From contig LJCV01000318.1 in NCBI GenBank assembly GCA_001298575.1, positions 1 to 64,000 of the forward strand: a stretch of DNA of 64,000 nt, written 5' to 3'. Position 1 is the first letter of the stretch, and every line of letters begins with the position of its first letter. The DNA is from Actinobacteria bacterium OK074. Lineage in GTDB: Bacteria > Actinomycetota > Actinomycetes > Streptomycetales > Streptomycetaceae. Below are positions 25,310 through 34,810 of the stretch, piece after piece. Position numbers and translations under genes: made by a program. The notes below the pieces were generated by a model, which saw only the letters and a program-made list of their open reading frames with translations, was not told where the DNA came from and searched no databases.

Positions 25310-26745
25310 TGACGACCACAGTTGAGACGGCCGCCGCCACGGGCCGCGTCGCCCGGGTCATCGGCCCGGTCGTCGACGTGGAGTTCCCCGTCGACGCGAT
25401 GCCCGAGATCTACAACGCCCTGCACGTCGAGGTCTCCGACCCGGCCAACGCGGGCGAGAAGAAGACGCTGACCCTGGAGGTCGCCCAGCACCTGGGTGAC
25501 GGCGTGGTCCGCACCATCTCGATGCAGCCCACCGACGGTCTGGTCCGCCAGGCCGTGGTGACCGACACGGGCAACGGCATCAGCGTCCCGGTCGGCGACT
25601 TCACCAAGGGCAAGGTGTTCAACACCCTCGGCGAGGTCCTGAACGTCGACGAGCAGTACGAGGGCGAGCGCTGGTCCATCCACCGCAAGGCCCCCGCGTT
25701 CGACCAGCTTGAGTCGAAGACCGAGATGTTCGAGACGGGCCTGAAGGTCGTCGACCTGCTGACCCCGTACGTCAAGGGCGGCAAGATCGGTCTGTTCGGT
25801 GGTGCCGGTGTCGGCAAGACCGTGCTGATCCAGGAAATGATCATGCGTGTCGCCAACCTCCACGAGGGCGTCTCCGTCTTCGCGGGTGTCGGCGAGCGTA
25901 CGCGTGAGGGCAACGACCTCATCGCGGAGATGGAAGAGTCCGGCGTACTGGACAAGACCGCGCTGGTCTTCGGCCAGATGGACGAGCCCCCGGGCACCCG
26001 TCTCCGTGTGGCCCTGGCCGGTCTGACCATGGCGGAGTACTTCCGCGATGTGCAGAAGCAGGACGTGCTGTTCTTCATCGACAACATCTTCCGCTTCACG
26101 CAGGCCGGTTCCGAGGTCTCGACCCTGCTCGGCCGCATGCCCTCCGCGGTGGGCTACCAGCCGAACCTGGCCGACGAGATGGGTCTCCTCCAGGAGCGCA
26201 TCACCTCGACCCGCGGTCACTCGATCACCTCGATGCAGGCGATCTACGTCCCCGCGGACGACCTGACCGACCCGGCCCCGGCCACCACCTTCGCCCACCT
26301 CGACGCGACGACGGTGCTCTCCCGTCCGATCTCCGAGAAGGGCATCTACCCGGCCGTGGACCCGCTGGACTCCACGTCCCGGATCCTGGACCCCCGGTAC
26401 ATCGCGGCGGACCACTACAACGCGGCCATGCGCGTGAAGTCGATCCTCCAGAAGTACAAGGACCTCCAGGACATCATCGCCATCCTCGGCATCGACGAGC
26501 TGGGCGAGGAGGACAAGCTCGTGGTGTGGCGGGCCCGCCGCGTCGAGCGCTTCCTGTCCCAGAACACCCACGCCGCCAAGCAGTTCACCGGCGTGGACGG
26601 CTCGGACGTACCGCTGGAGGAGTCGATCGCCGCGTTCAACGCGATCATCGACGGCGAGTACGACCACTACCCCGAGCAGGCGTTCTTCATGTGCGGTGGT
26701 CTCGACGACCTGCGCAAGAACGCCAAGGAGCTGGGCGTCTCCTGA
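25309..26745 (+). CDS. atpD: ATP synthase F1 subunit beta
   Basis: Beta is the catalytic subunit. The 478-aa product has the P-loop GGAGVGKT (164-171), the catalytic-glutamate region VGERTREGNDL, the Walker B DVLFFIDNIFRFTQAGSE and the DELSEED-like segment ELGEEDK. It overlaps atpG by one nucleotide. atpC follows after 136 nt. Confidence 0.98.
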   Translation: MTTTVETAAATGRVARVIGPVVDVEFPVDAMPEIYNALHVEVSDPANAGEKKTLTLEVAQHLGDGVVRTISMQPTDGLVRQAVVTDTGNGISVPVGDFTKGKVFNTLGEVLNVDEQYEGERWSIHRKAPAFDQLESKTEMFETGLKVVDLLTPYVKGGKIGLFGGAGVGKTVLIQEMIMRVANLHEGVSVFAGVGERTREGNDLIAEMEESGVLDKTALVFGQMDEPPGTRLRVALAGLTMAEYFRDVQKQDVLFFIDNIFRFTQAGSEVSTLLGRMPSAVGYQPNLADEMGLLQERITSTRGHSITSMQAIYVPADDLTDPAPATTFAHLDATTVLSRPISEKGIYPAVDPLDSTSRILDPRYIAADHYNAAMRVKSILQKYKDLQDIIAILGIDELGEEDKLVVWRARRVERFLSQNTHAAKQFTGVDGSDVPLEESIAAFNAIIDGEYDHYPEQAFFMCGGLDDLRKNAKELGVS

Positions 26746-26881
26746 CGCCGGGCCAGTGACAGTGGGGGACGAGACCGACCCGGAACTCGGGCCGCGTCCC
26801 GTCCCCCTTCGTCTGCCTACTAGAATCCATCCCAACACCCGGCGGTACGGTACGGCCGGGTGGTGACCCGAGGAGCCTGCA

Positions 26882-27256
26882 TTGGCTGCTGAGCTGCATG
26901 TCGAGCTGGTCGCCGCCGACCGTCAGGTCTGGTCCGGCGAGGCCACCCTGGTCGTCGCGCGGACCACGTCCGGCGACATCGGCGTCATGCCCGGTCACCA
27001 GCCGCTGCTCGGCGTGCTGGAGTCGGGCCCGGTGACCATCCGTACGAGCGAGGGGGGAACGGTCGTCGCCGCGGTGCACGGCGGTTTCATCTCGTTCGCG
27101 GACAACAAGCTGTCGCTGCTCGCCGAGATCGCCGAACTGTCGGACGAGATCGACGTCCAGAGCGCGGAGCGCGAGCTCCAGCGCGCGAAGGCGGAGGGCG
27201 ACGCCCCTGCCGAGCGCCGCGCGGACGTCCGTCTGCGTGCGGTGGCGGCGCGCTGA
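26882..27256 (+). CDS. atpC: ATP synthase F1 subunit epsilon
   Basis: Epsilon is part of the rotor and can inhibit ATP hydrolysis. The 124-aa protein shows the beta-sandwich start AAELHVELVAADRQVWSGEA, GDIGVMPGHQPLLGVLESG, and a C-terminal helical hairpin shorter than that of E. coli. The start is TTG 26882 after cgaggagcc. It is the last gene of the operon, followed by a very strong terminator. Confidence 0.96.
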   Translation: MAAELHVELVAADRQVWSGEATLVVARTTSGDIGVMPGHQPLLGVLESGPVTIRTSEGGTVVAAVHGGFISFADNKLSLLAEIAELSDEIDVQSAERELQRAKAEGDAPAERRADVRLRAVAAR

Positions 27257-27318
27257 ACCGCAGGCATTTCCCGGGCCCGTGAGGTCCCGGGGGAGCGCCA
27301 CGCGCTGCCGTGACCTGA

Positions 27319-27384
27319 CTCAGCCGCGGCCGGTACCGGAACCCCCGGTACCGGCCGCGGCTGAGGTAGATGTGGGTGTTTTTT
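27319..27384 (+). terminator. Terminator of the atp operon (perfect 21-bp stem)
   Basis: Arms 27319-27339 and 27345-27365 are fully complementary (core CAGCCGCGGCCGGTACC) with a 5-nt loop; six T residues follow at 27379-27384. It ends about 37 nt before the next gene start. Confidence 0.95.
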
Positions 27385-27421
27385 CCGTTCCGTTACCTGG
27401 GAGACGAGGAGGTCGGCGAAG

Positions 27422-27868
27422 ATGGTCCTCGCTCTGAGTGTGTGCGGTGCGGCGGTCGCGGTCGTGGTGGTGGGGCTGTTCGTCTTCGGACTGCGGCGCA
27501 GGCTCATCCAGCGCTCCGGCGGCACGTTCGACTGCAGCCTGCGCTGGAACGTCCCCGAGGAGCCCGACACCAGCGGCAAGGGCTGGAGCTACGGCGTGGC
27601 CCGCTACAACGGTGACCGCGTCGAGTGGTACCGGGTCTTCTCCTACGCGCCCCGCCCGCGCCGCACGCTGGAACGCTCGGCGATCGAGGTGGCCGGCCGC
27701 CGGGACCCCGAGGGCGAGGAGGAACTCGCCCTGCTCTCCGACGCGGTGATCATCACCTGCGTCCACCAGAAGACCCGTCTCGAACTGGCGATGAGCGACG
27801 ACGCGCTGACCGGTTTCCTGGCCTGGCTGGAGGCCGCGCCCCCCGGCCAGCGCGTGAACGTGGCGTGA
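27422..27868 (+). CDS. DUF2550 domain membrane protein
   Basis: The 148-aa protein has one N-terminal membrane helix (about 3-24, LALSVCGAAVAVVVVGLFVF), then a soluble domain containing GGTFDCSLRW and GWSYGVARYNGDRVEWYRVFS, a pleckstrin-like beta arrangement. This matches the actinobacterial DUF2550 family, which commonly sits just after atpC. No function is known. ATG 27422 follows gacgaggagg at a workable distance, and the gene lies beyond the atp terminator, so it has its own transcription or readthrough. Confidence 0.85.
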   Translation: MVLALSVCGAAVAVVVVGLFVFGLRRRLIQRSGGTFDCSLRWNVPEEPDTSGKGWSYGVARYNGDRVEWYRVFSYAPRPRRTLERSAIEVAGRRDPEGEEELALLSDAVIITCVHQKTRLELAMSDDALTGFLAWLEAAPPGQRVNVA

Positions 27869-27884
27869 GCCCGCGCGGCCGGGG

Positions 27885-28179
27885 TCAGTCCCCGGCGTCC
27901 GCCGCCTGCGGGCAGAGGCCGTTGTACGGGACGTAGGCCCCCGGTGCCGCCCTGCCCCACGACGACCGCGGGCGGCGCGTGATGGGCCACGGACACGGTG
28001 ACGTCGACCGGCCAGGCGCTGATCAGCGCGGCCGTCGCGGTACCGGCGAACACGCCGAGGTAGGCCGCGAGGGGCCTCCTGGCCCGTATGGGCCGGCCGG
28101 GTCCGGTGGTACGGGACCTGGTTCCGGCGGTACGGGACTCGGTTCCGGTGGTACGGGACCGGCTGCGGTTGCGCTTCAT
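27885..28179 (-). pseudogene. Small basic membrane/secreted protein gene with apparent frameshift
   Basis: On the minus strand an ATG at 28179 with a good Shine-Dalgarno (gggggaatcacc) opens MKRNRSRSRTTGTES, a basic repeat region and a hydrophobic segment (LAAYLGVFAGTATAALISAWPV). At a run of five C (27938-27942; G5 in the gene) the coding signal moves by one frame: removing one G gives GGTGAYVPYNGLCPQAADAGD and a stop at 27885-27887, with high GC3 on both sides of the switch. The intact product would be about 97 aa. Without correction the frame runs on into the antisense of the DUF2550 gene. It may be a true frameshift, a phase-variable tract or a sequence error. Function unknown. Confidence 0.55.
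28101..28162. repeat. Three 20-21-bp tandem repeats in the small minus-strand gene
   Basis: Units of the type gttccggtggtacgggactcg occur three times in a row. On the minus strand they encode the repeating basic heptads RTTGTES, RTAGTRS and RTTGPGR at the N-terminus of the frameshifted gene. Confidence 0.7.
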
Positions 28180-28393
28180 GGTGATTCCCCCGAATACGTC
28201 AATGCGTTTGCGACTGCTAGTCCACAGTCTTCCCGGCCGGAGGCCGGGTCCCACGCGGCCGACCGGCCCGGCAAGGGGGCCGAACGTCCCGGTGGCGCGT
28301 ACGCCGGGGGGCGTGCGCGGCGCACGGCAAACGCCGTGGGTGCGCCGAAGCGGCACCCACGGCGTCGTAGACGCTACGACCGGCCGGCCGGGC

Positions 28394-29623
<1,230 letters not shown>

Positions 29624-29694
29624 GCTGAGCCTCCTGGAGGTGGGGGGAGGAGGGGCGAGGTGGGCATGGGCATGGCAGGTGGTGCGGTATCGCG

Positions 29695-29737
29695 AGGATA
29701 GAAAGGTCTGGACCAAGGGGTCAAGAGGTCTGGACCA
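29695..29737 (-). promoter_or_regulatory. Chitinase promoter with two 12-bp direct repeats
   Basis: On the minus strand TTGACC (29724-29719), an 18-nt spacer and TATCCT (29700-29695) form a good vegetative promoter. It is flanked by two identical copies of TGGTCCAGACCT (29737-29726 and 29715-29704), 22 bp apart, each resembling the direct repeats of known Streptomyces chitinase promoters and DasR-responsive (dre) sites. Confidence 0.85.
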
Positions 29738-29773
29738 GTAGCCTTCGTGAAGACCGCGTGCGCGCCGTGTCCG

Positions 29774-30346
29774 TCAGCGCTCCCCGCCCGGCACCCACAG
29801 CACGTCGCCGACTTCCTTGTTCGCCGTCCGGGCCAGGATGAACAGCAGGTCCGACAGCCGGTTCAGATAGGTCGCCGTCAGCGGGTTCATCGTCTCGCCG
29901 TGACTCTCCAGCGCCGCCCACGTCGACCGCTCCGCCCGCCGTACGACCGTGCACGCCTGGTGGAGCAGGGCGGCGCCCGGGGTGCCGCCCGGCAGGATGA
30001 ACGAACGGAGCTTCTCCAGCTCCTCGTTGAAGCGGTCGCAGTCCGCCTCCAGCTTGTCGACGTAGAACTGCTCCACCCGCAGGGGCGGGAACTGCGGGTT
30101 CTCCACGACCGGCGTCGACAGGTCCGCGCCCACGTCGAACAGGTCGTTCTGCACCCGCGTGAGCACCTTGACGACGTCCGCCGCGAGCCCGCCCAGCGCG
30201 ATTGCCGTACCGATGACGGCGTTCGCCTCGTTGGCGTCCGCGTACGCGGCGATGCGCGGATCGGTCTTCGGGACCCGGCTCATGTCCCCCAGGTTCGTGG
30301 TGCCCCGGTCGCCGGTCCTGGTGTAAATGCGCGTCAGATTGACCAT
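29774..30346 (-). CDS. Cob(I)alamin adenosyltransferase, PduO type
   Basis: The enzyme transfers the 5'-deoxyadenosyl group of ATP to cob(I)alamin, making coenzyme B12. The 190-aa single-domain protein has the ATP-binding N-terminus IYTRTGDRGTTNLGD and the conserved helix CTVVRRAERSTWAALE. Adenosylcobalamin is the cofactor of methylmalonyl-CoA mutase, whose accessory genes (mce, meaB) lie 20 kb downstream. TACTCT ends 6 nt before the ATG on the minus strand, the spacing expected for a leaderless transcript. Confidence 0.94.
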   Translation of the reverse strand: MVNLTRIYTRTGDRGTTNLGDMSRVPKTDPRIAAYADANEANAVIGTAIALGGLAADVVKVLTRVQNDLFDVGADLSTPVVENPQFPPLRVEQFYVDKLEADCDRFNEELEKLRSFILPGGTPGAALLHQACTVVRRAERSTWAALESHGETMNPLTATYLNRLSDLLFILARTANKEVGDVLWVPGGER

Positions 30347-30510
30347 GCGACCAGAGTAGTGAGACGACCGCCGGGGCAGCCGTAGGTGTGACGTCCGTCA
30401 AATGCGGCGTGACGCGCACTACTTCCTGGTCACAGGTGCCCGCACGAGCGCTAAGGTCCGCCGGAGAGGGATATCTAAACATCGGTCAACAGCGTGTGAG
30501 GGGTCGCACA

Positions 30511-31359
30511 GTGGCAGGGAAGCTCGCCGTCATCGGCGCCGGACTCATGGGGTCCGGCATCGCCCAGGTCGCCGCCCAGTCCGGCTGGGACGTCGTCCTG
30601 CGCGATGTCACCGACGAAGCGCTCACCCGTGGCACCGACTCCATCAAGACCTCCTACGACCGGTTCGTCGCCAAGGGGAAGCTCGCGGCCGTGGACGCCG
30701 ACGCCGCCCTCGGACGGATCACCGCCACCACCGATCTGGACGCCGCCGCCGACGCCGACCTCGTCGTCGAGGCCGTCTTCGAGAAGCTGGAGGTCAAGCA
30801 CGAGATCTTCCGCGCGCTCGACAAGATCGTGCGCCCGGACGCCGTGCTCGCCTCCAACACCTCCGCGATCCCGATCACCAAGATCGCGGCCGTCACCGAA
30901 CGCCCGGACCGGGTCGTCGGCGTGCACTTCTTCTCGCCGGTGCCGATGATGCAGCTCGTCGAGCTGGTGCGCGGCTACAAGACCAGCGACCAAGCCCTCG
31001 CCGCCGCGCGGGAGTTCGCCGAGTCGACCGGCAAGACCTGCATCGTCGTCAACCGGGACGTCGCCGGGTTCGTCACCACCCGGCTCATCTCCGCCCTCGT
31101 CGTCGAGGCCGCCAAGCTCTACGAGTCGGGCGTCGCGACCGCCGAGGACATCGACCTCGCCTGCCGGCTGGGTTTCGGCCACGCGATGGGGCCGCTGGCC
31201 ACCGCCGACCTGACCGGCGTCGACATCCTGCTGCACGCCACCAGCAACATCTACACCGAGTCCCAGGACGAGAAGTTCGCCCCGCCCGAGCTGATGCGCC
31301 GGATGGTTGACGCCGGTGACATCGGCCGCAAGAGCGGGCAGGGCTTCTACACGTACTGA
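30511..31359 (+). CDS. 3-hydroxybutyryl-CoA dehydrogenase
   Basis: This NAD(P)-dependent enzyme interconverts acetoacetyl-CoA and 3-hydroxybutyryl-CoA. The 282-aa product has the Rossmann GxGxxG in AVIGAGLMGSGIAQ, SNTSAIPITKIA, the HFFSPVPMMQLVEL active-site segment and a C-terminal domain with GHAMGPLATADLTGVD. The GTG start 30511 follows GAGGGG; the open upstream frame is unconserved. It could take part in short-chain fatty-acid, polyhydroxybutyrate or ethylmalonyl-CoA metabolism; substrate choice is inferred from family only. Confidence 0.93.
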   Translation: MAGKLAVIGAGLMGSGIAQVAAQSGWDVVLRDVTDEALTRGTDSIKTSYDRFVAKGKLAAVDADAALGRITATTDLDAAADADLVVEAVFEKLEVKHEIFRALDKIVRPDAVLASNTSAIPITKIAAVTERPDRVVGVHFFSPVPMMQLVELVRGYKTSDQALAAAREFAESTGKTCIVVNRDVAGFVTTRLISALVVEAAKLYESGVATAEDIDLACRLGFGHAMGPLATADLTGVDILLHATSNIYTESQDEKFAPPELMRRMVDAGDIGRKSGQGFYTY

Positions 31360-31538
31360 CGTACGCACCACACGTATCGCACGTACACGGGAACCGCACA
31401 CACCTCAGAGGCATCCCACCGAAGAGTGAATTCGGTATCGGTTCGCTTACGGACGGCAACTTCGGGGTGTGTCGACCCGTCAGAGGTTGCACAACCCATG
31501 GACACGGAGAAACCACGACGCACTCCCGGGGAGCGCAT

Positions 31539-31862
31539 ATGCACATCAGGGGCGACCACGTCGAGCTGGTCGTCGGGGGCCGCCTCGACGTCCGCAGCGC
31601 GGCGGACGCCCGTACGGTCCTGCACTCGGCCGTGGACGACGGCGTCGGCGACCTCGTGCTCGACCTGTCCGAACTCGACTCGTGGGACGCCACCGGACTC
31701 GGCGTGATCATGGGCGCCCACCGGCGGGCCGGCCGCTGCGGGCGCCGGCTCGTGCTGCGCGACGTACCGCCGCAGATGCAACGCCTGCTGGTGGCCACGC
31801 GGCTGCACCGGATCCTGGCCATCGAGGGCGGCATCGGGGTGGAGTCACTGCCACGGGTGTGA
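31539..31862 (+). CDS. STAS domain protein (anti-sigma factor antagonist-like)
   Basis: The 107-aa protein is essentially one STAS domain: HIRGDHVELVVGGRLDVRSAADARTVL, then LVLDLSELDSWDATGLGVIMGAHRRA. In SpoIIAA-like antagonists the residue phosphorylated by the anti-sigma kinase is a serine in DSSGLGV; here the motif is DATGLGV, so threonine would be the acceptor if it is phosphorylated at all. ATG 31539 follows gggga. No anti-sigma kinase or sigma gene is adjacent, so its partner must be elsewhere. Confidence 0.88.
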   Translation: MHIRGDHVELVVGGRLDVRSAADARTVLHSAVDDGVGDLVLDLSELDSWDATGLGVIMGAHRRAGRCGRRLVLRDVPPQMQRLLVATRLHRILAIEGGIGVESLPRV

Positions 31863-32167
31863 TACCCAGGGGCGTATGCCTCGGGATCGTCTTGGGATCG
31901 TCTTGGGATCGCCTTGGGGGAGGCGGTCGGGGGTCGGGGGGCCCGTGGGGCGAAACGGCACGTCACGCGCAATCCTCATGAAGCTGTGACGTCTCGGACG
32001 GCGCGGTACCCCGGCTGTTCGGACATACTGTGCGAAGGTTTAGGGTTCGGCTGCCCGCCGCCCGTCACCTCGACGCGGGCACCGGACCAGAAGCGACAGC
32101 GCAGTGTGCAGCACGGCCGGGAGGGGCTTGGGCACGGCACACCGACGCTTTTGGGGGGCTTGGACCT
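31863..32167. other. Intergenic region upstream of the large P-loop protein
   Basis: 305 nt without convincing coding sequence. It includes the 11-bp triple repeat at 31883-31915 and then ordinary GC-rich sequence up to the GGGGGG ribosome-binding site at 32152-32158. Confidence 0.5.
31883..31915. repeat. Three tandem 11-bp repeats GGGATCGTCTT
   Basis: Copies lie at 31883-31893, 31894-31904 and 31905-31915 (the last with one change, T to C). The 11-bp period is close to one DNA helical turn, so a protein could bind all three on the same face. They begin 21 nt after the STAS gene stop. Confidence 0.75.
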
Positions 32168-34696
32168 ATGGACCCGATCAATCCGGGACCCGAGGAGTAC
32201 GGCCACGACGGCGACGGCACCGCGTCGCGCCCGCGTCCGTCTCGGGATCCCCTCGGCAACGACTTCGGACAGCACGCACCCGCACTCGCCCGTACCGTCC
32301 AGCTGGTCTCGGGCGACTTCCTGCTCACCGTCAACCCCGTCGACGGCAGCGAGATGGAGAACTGCCCGCCCGGGGAGCATCCACCGCGCCCGCGCAAGCT
32401 CACCGCCGCCGAGCGGGCCGAGGCCGAGCGCGCCGCCCGGCCGCCCGTGCCGCCGGGTCCCGCGCAGCCCCGGCCGCCGCTGCTGGAACGGGACGAGGAG
32501 TTGGAGCGGCTCGTCGGACTGCTCTCCCGCGGCCGTTCCGCACGGCTGACCGGAGCCTCCGGTTCCGGCCGCAGCACGCTGCTCGACGCGGTCGCCGAGC
32601 AGTGCGCGGACCTCGCCCCCGACGGCGTCGTCCGCCTCACCGGCTACCGCCGCACCACCACCGACCTGCTCTACGACCTCCTCTACGCCGTCCACGACGC
32701 GCCCCTGTACCGCCCCGAGCGCGCCGAACTGCTCGCGCTGCTCGGCGAGGTGGGCGCGGTCGTCCTCGTCGACGACATCGAGTTCGGCGGCGCCGCGCTG
32801 GACGAACTGCTCGACGCCACGCCCGAGTGCGCGTTCCTCATATCCGCGACGCCGGAGGTGGCCGCGCCCTCGGCCGAGGCCATGGTCGAGGAGGTCGCGC
32901 TCGGCGGTCTCGACCGGACCGGGGGCCTGGAACTCCTGGAGCGCGCCGTCGGGCGCGACCTCAGCGAGGAGGAGGCCAACTGGGCGGGCGACCTCTGGTT
33001 CGAGTCCGAGGGGCTGCCGCTGCGCTTCATGCAGGCCGGGGCGCTGCTGAGACAGCGCGACCGGCTGCGCGCCGACGCGGACGCCTTCGACGAGTTCGGC
33101 GTCTTCCAGGAGACCCCGGTGGACGCCCCGTTCGACGCGGGCGACGGCCACGACGTACCCCTGCCGTCCCTGGCGGAGGCCGCCGCGCCCGCCCCGCTGC
33201 TCGCGTCCCGGCTCAGCGAGTCCGCCCGGGCCGCACTTCGCTTCGCCGTCGCCCTCGGCGGCGAGGTGCCCCACCAGACGCATCTGCCGGCCCTCGCCGA
33301 CGACACCCACGCGGACGCCGCGCTCGCCGAACTCGCGAGCTGCGCGCTGCTCAGCCCGGTCGGCTCCCGCTACCGGCTCGCCGCGGGCGTCCAGATGCAG
33401 CTGGAGGCCGCCGGATACGGCGACGACGCCGGCCGGCACGCGGCGACCGTCGCCCAGCACTACGCCTGGTGGGCCGGGCACCCCTCGGTCACACCCGAGC
33501 GGGTCGCGGCGGAGGCGGATGCGGTGCTCGCCGCGCTCGCGGTGCTGGTGCCGCTGACTGCGCAGGTCGCGGAGGGCGAGGAGAGCCTCGCCGTGCGGCT
33601 CGCCCGGCAGGCCGCGCCCGCGTTCGCCGCCGGGCTGCACTGGAGCGCCTGGGAACGGGCGCTGCGGGCCGGTGCGGAAGCCTCCCGGCTCGCCGGTGAG
33701 GTGGGCGAACAGGCGTACTTCCACCACGAGTTGGGCGTCCTCGCGCTGTGCGGGGGCCAACTCGACCGGGCTCGCGCCGAGTTGGAGGCGTCCATCGGGC
33801 TGCGCGGCGCCCTCGCCGACAAGCGCGGCACCGTCGCCGGACGCCGGGCCCTCGCCCTGGTCACCGACCGCTCCGGGGGCACGCTGCCGGGCGGTCAGGA
33901 GGTGCCGGACGCCCGCCACGAGGAGTCCGCGTCGCCGCCGGGCGGGGTGCCCGCCGGGTTCGTGCGGCCCGAACCGCTGGGCGACACGGCCACGTTGGTG
34001 ACGTTCGCGACGCCCGCCGCGGGCAAGCCGCACGCCGCCGTCCGGGGCCTCAAGGGCATCGCCCGCGGCACCCGGCGCAACCTCGCTGCCGCGGGCGCGG
34101 GCGCCCTGCTCGCCGCCGTGCTCGGCACGGTGGTCACGCTGGGCGCGACCTCCGACCACAACGAGAACGCGCCCTCCGACAAGGTCGGCGTCAACCCCTC
34201 GGCCAGCCAGGGCGGCGGCGACGGCAGCCTCGGCGCGGACAAGGCGGGCGGCGGCACGGACGGCGGCAGCGGCACGGGCGACGCCGCGGCCGCCGTGGTG
34301 GAGCCGACGGACCCGGGGCCCGACGGCACCTACGGCACGGCGGACGACCCGACGCCGTCCACCACGGCCGCGGACGGGACCACCGGGGGGACGACGGGCG
34401 GTGGGGGCAGCACGACGAAGCCGCCGTCCAGCGGTACGACCACGAAGCCGCCGACCAGCGGTACGACCACGAAGCCGCCGTCCAGCGATCCGACCACCAA
34501 ACCGCCGTCCAGCGATCCGACCACCGAAGCCCCGACCGAGGACCCCACCACGGACCCGCCGACCGAGGACCCGACCACGGACCCGGCCGATCCGCCGACC
34601 ACGGACGACACGGCCAGCGGGCCTGCCGAGACGAGCAGTTCGGTGCCCGCGACGGACGCCGGCACCGTGAGCGCGTCGGCGGACTCCGTGATCTGA
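32168..34696 (+). CDS. Membrane-anchored P-loop (AAA-like) protein with Thr/Pro-rich exported tail
   Basis: The 842-aa protein has a disordered acidic N-terminus, a nucleotide-binding module from LLERDEELERLVGLL with P-loop GASGSGRST (129-137) and Walker B-like VVLVDDIEFGG (D202-D203), helical STAND/TPR-like middle, one membrane segment (about 640-660), and a tail of about 180 residues with repeats such as TTKPPSSG and EDPTTDPPT. The P-loop lysine is replaced by arginine (R135), which usually weakens ATP hydrolysis. The topology suggests a cytoplasmic sensor with a cell-wall-spanning tail. Similar proteins occur across Streptomyces without a known role. ATG 32168 follows GGGGGG. Confidence 0.75.
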   Translation: MDPINPGPEEYGHDGDGTASRPRPSRDPLGNDFGQHAPALARTVQLVSGDFLLTVNPVDGSEMENCPPGEHPPRPRKLTAAERAEAERAARPPVPPGPAQPRPPLLERDEELERLVGLLSRGRSARLTGASGSGRSTLLDAVAEQCADLAPDGVVRLTGYRRTTTDLLYDLLYAVHDAPLYRPERAELLALLGEVGAVVLVDDIEFGGAALDELLDATPECAFLISATPEVAAPSAEAMVEEVALGGLDRTGGLELLERAVGRDLSEEEANWAGDLWFESEGLPLRFMQAGALLRQRDRLRADADAFDEFGVFQETPVDAPFDAGDGHDVPLPSLAEAAAPAPLLASRLSESARAALRFAVALGGEVPHQTHLPALADDTHADAALAELASCALLSPVGSRYRLAAGVQMQLEAAGYGDDAGRHAATVAQHYAWWAGHPSVTPERVAAEADAVLAALAVLVPLTAQVAEGEESLAVRLARQAAPAFAAGLHWSAWERALRAGAEASRLAGEVGEQAYFHHELGVLALCGGQLDRARAELEASIGLRGALADKRGTVAGRRALALVTDRSGGTLPGGQEVPDARHEESASPPGGVPAGFVRPEPLGDTATLVTFATPAAGKPHAAVRGLKGIARGTRRNLAAAGAGALLAAVLGTVVTLGATSDHNENAPSDKVGVNPSASQGGGDGSLGADKAGGGTDGGSGTGDAAAAVVEPTDPGPDGTYGTADDPTPSTTAADGTTGGTTGGGGSTTKPPSSGTTTKPPTSGTTTKPPSSDPTTKPPSSDPTTEAPTEDPTTDPPTEDPTTDPADPPTTDDTASGPAETSSSVPATDAGTVSASADSVI
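34419..34600 (+). repeat. 27-bp coding repeats in the Thr/Pro tail
   Basis: Units of 27 nt (9 codons, type acgaagccgccgtccagcgg) recur about five times, followed by related cgaggaccc-type units, encoding TTKPPSSG/TTKPPSSDP and EDPTTDPPT. Such arrays often vary in length between strains. Confidence 0.75.
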
Positions 34697-34713
34697 CATC
34701 CGCACCACCCACG

Positions 34714-34749
34714 AAGGGCCGGTTCCGTTTGATCGGAACCGGCCCTTTT
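34714..34749. terminator. Bidirectional terminator between convergent genes
   Basis: AAGGGCCGGTTCCG (34714-34727) and CGGAACCGGCCCTT (34734-34747) are exact complements with a 6-nt loop. The right flank reads tttt on the plus strand; the left flank is weaker. It serves the P-loop protein gene and possibly nucS. Confidence 0.88.
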
Positions 34750-34810
34750 CGTCGGGGAGTTGGGGGAGTGGTGGGGGAGCCGGTGGGCCGTGCGGGGCGG
34801 ACCGGTGCCG

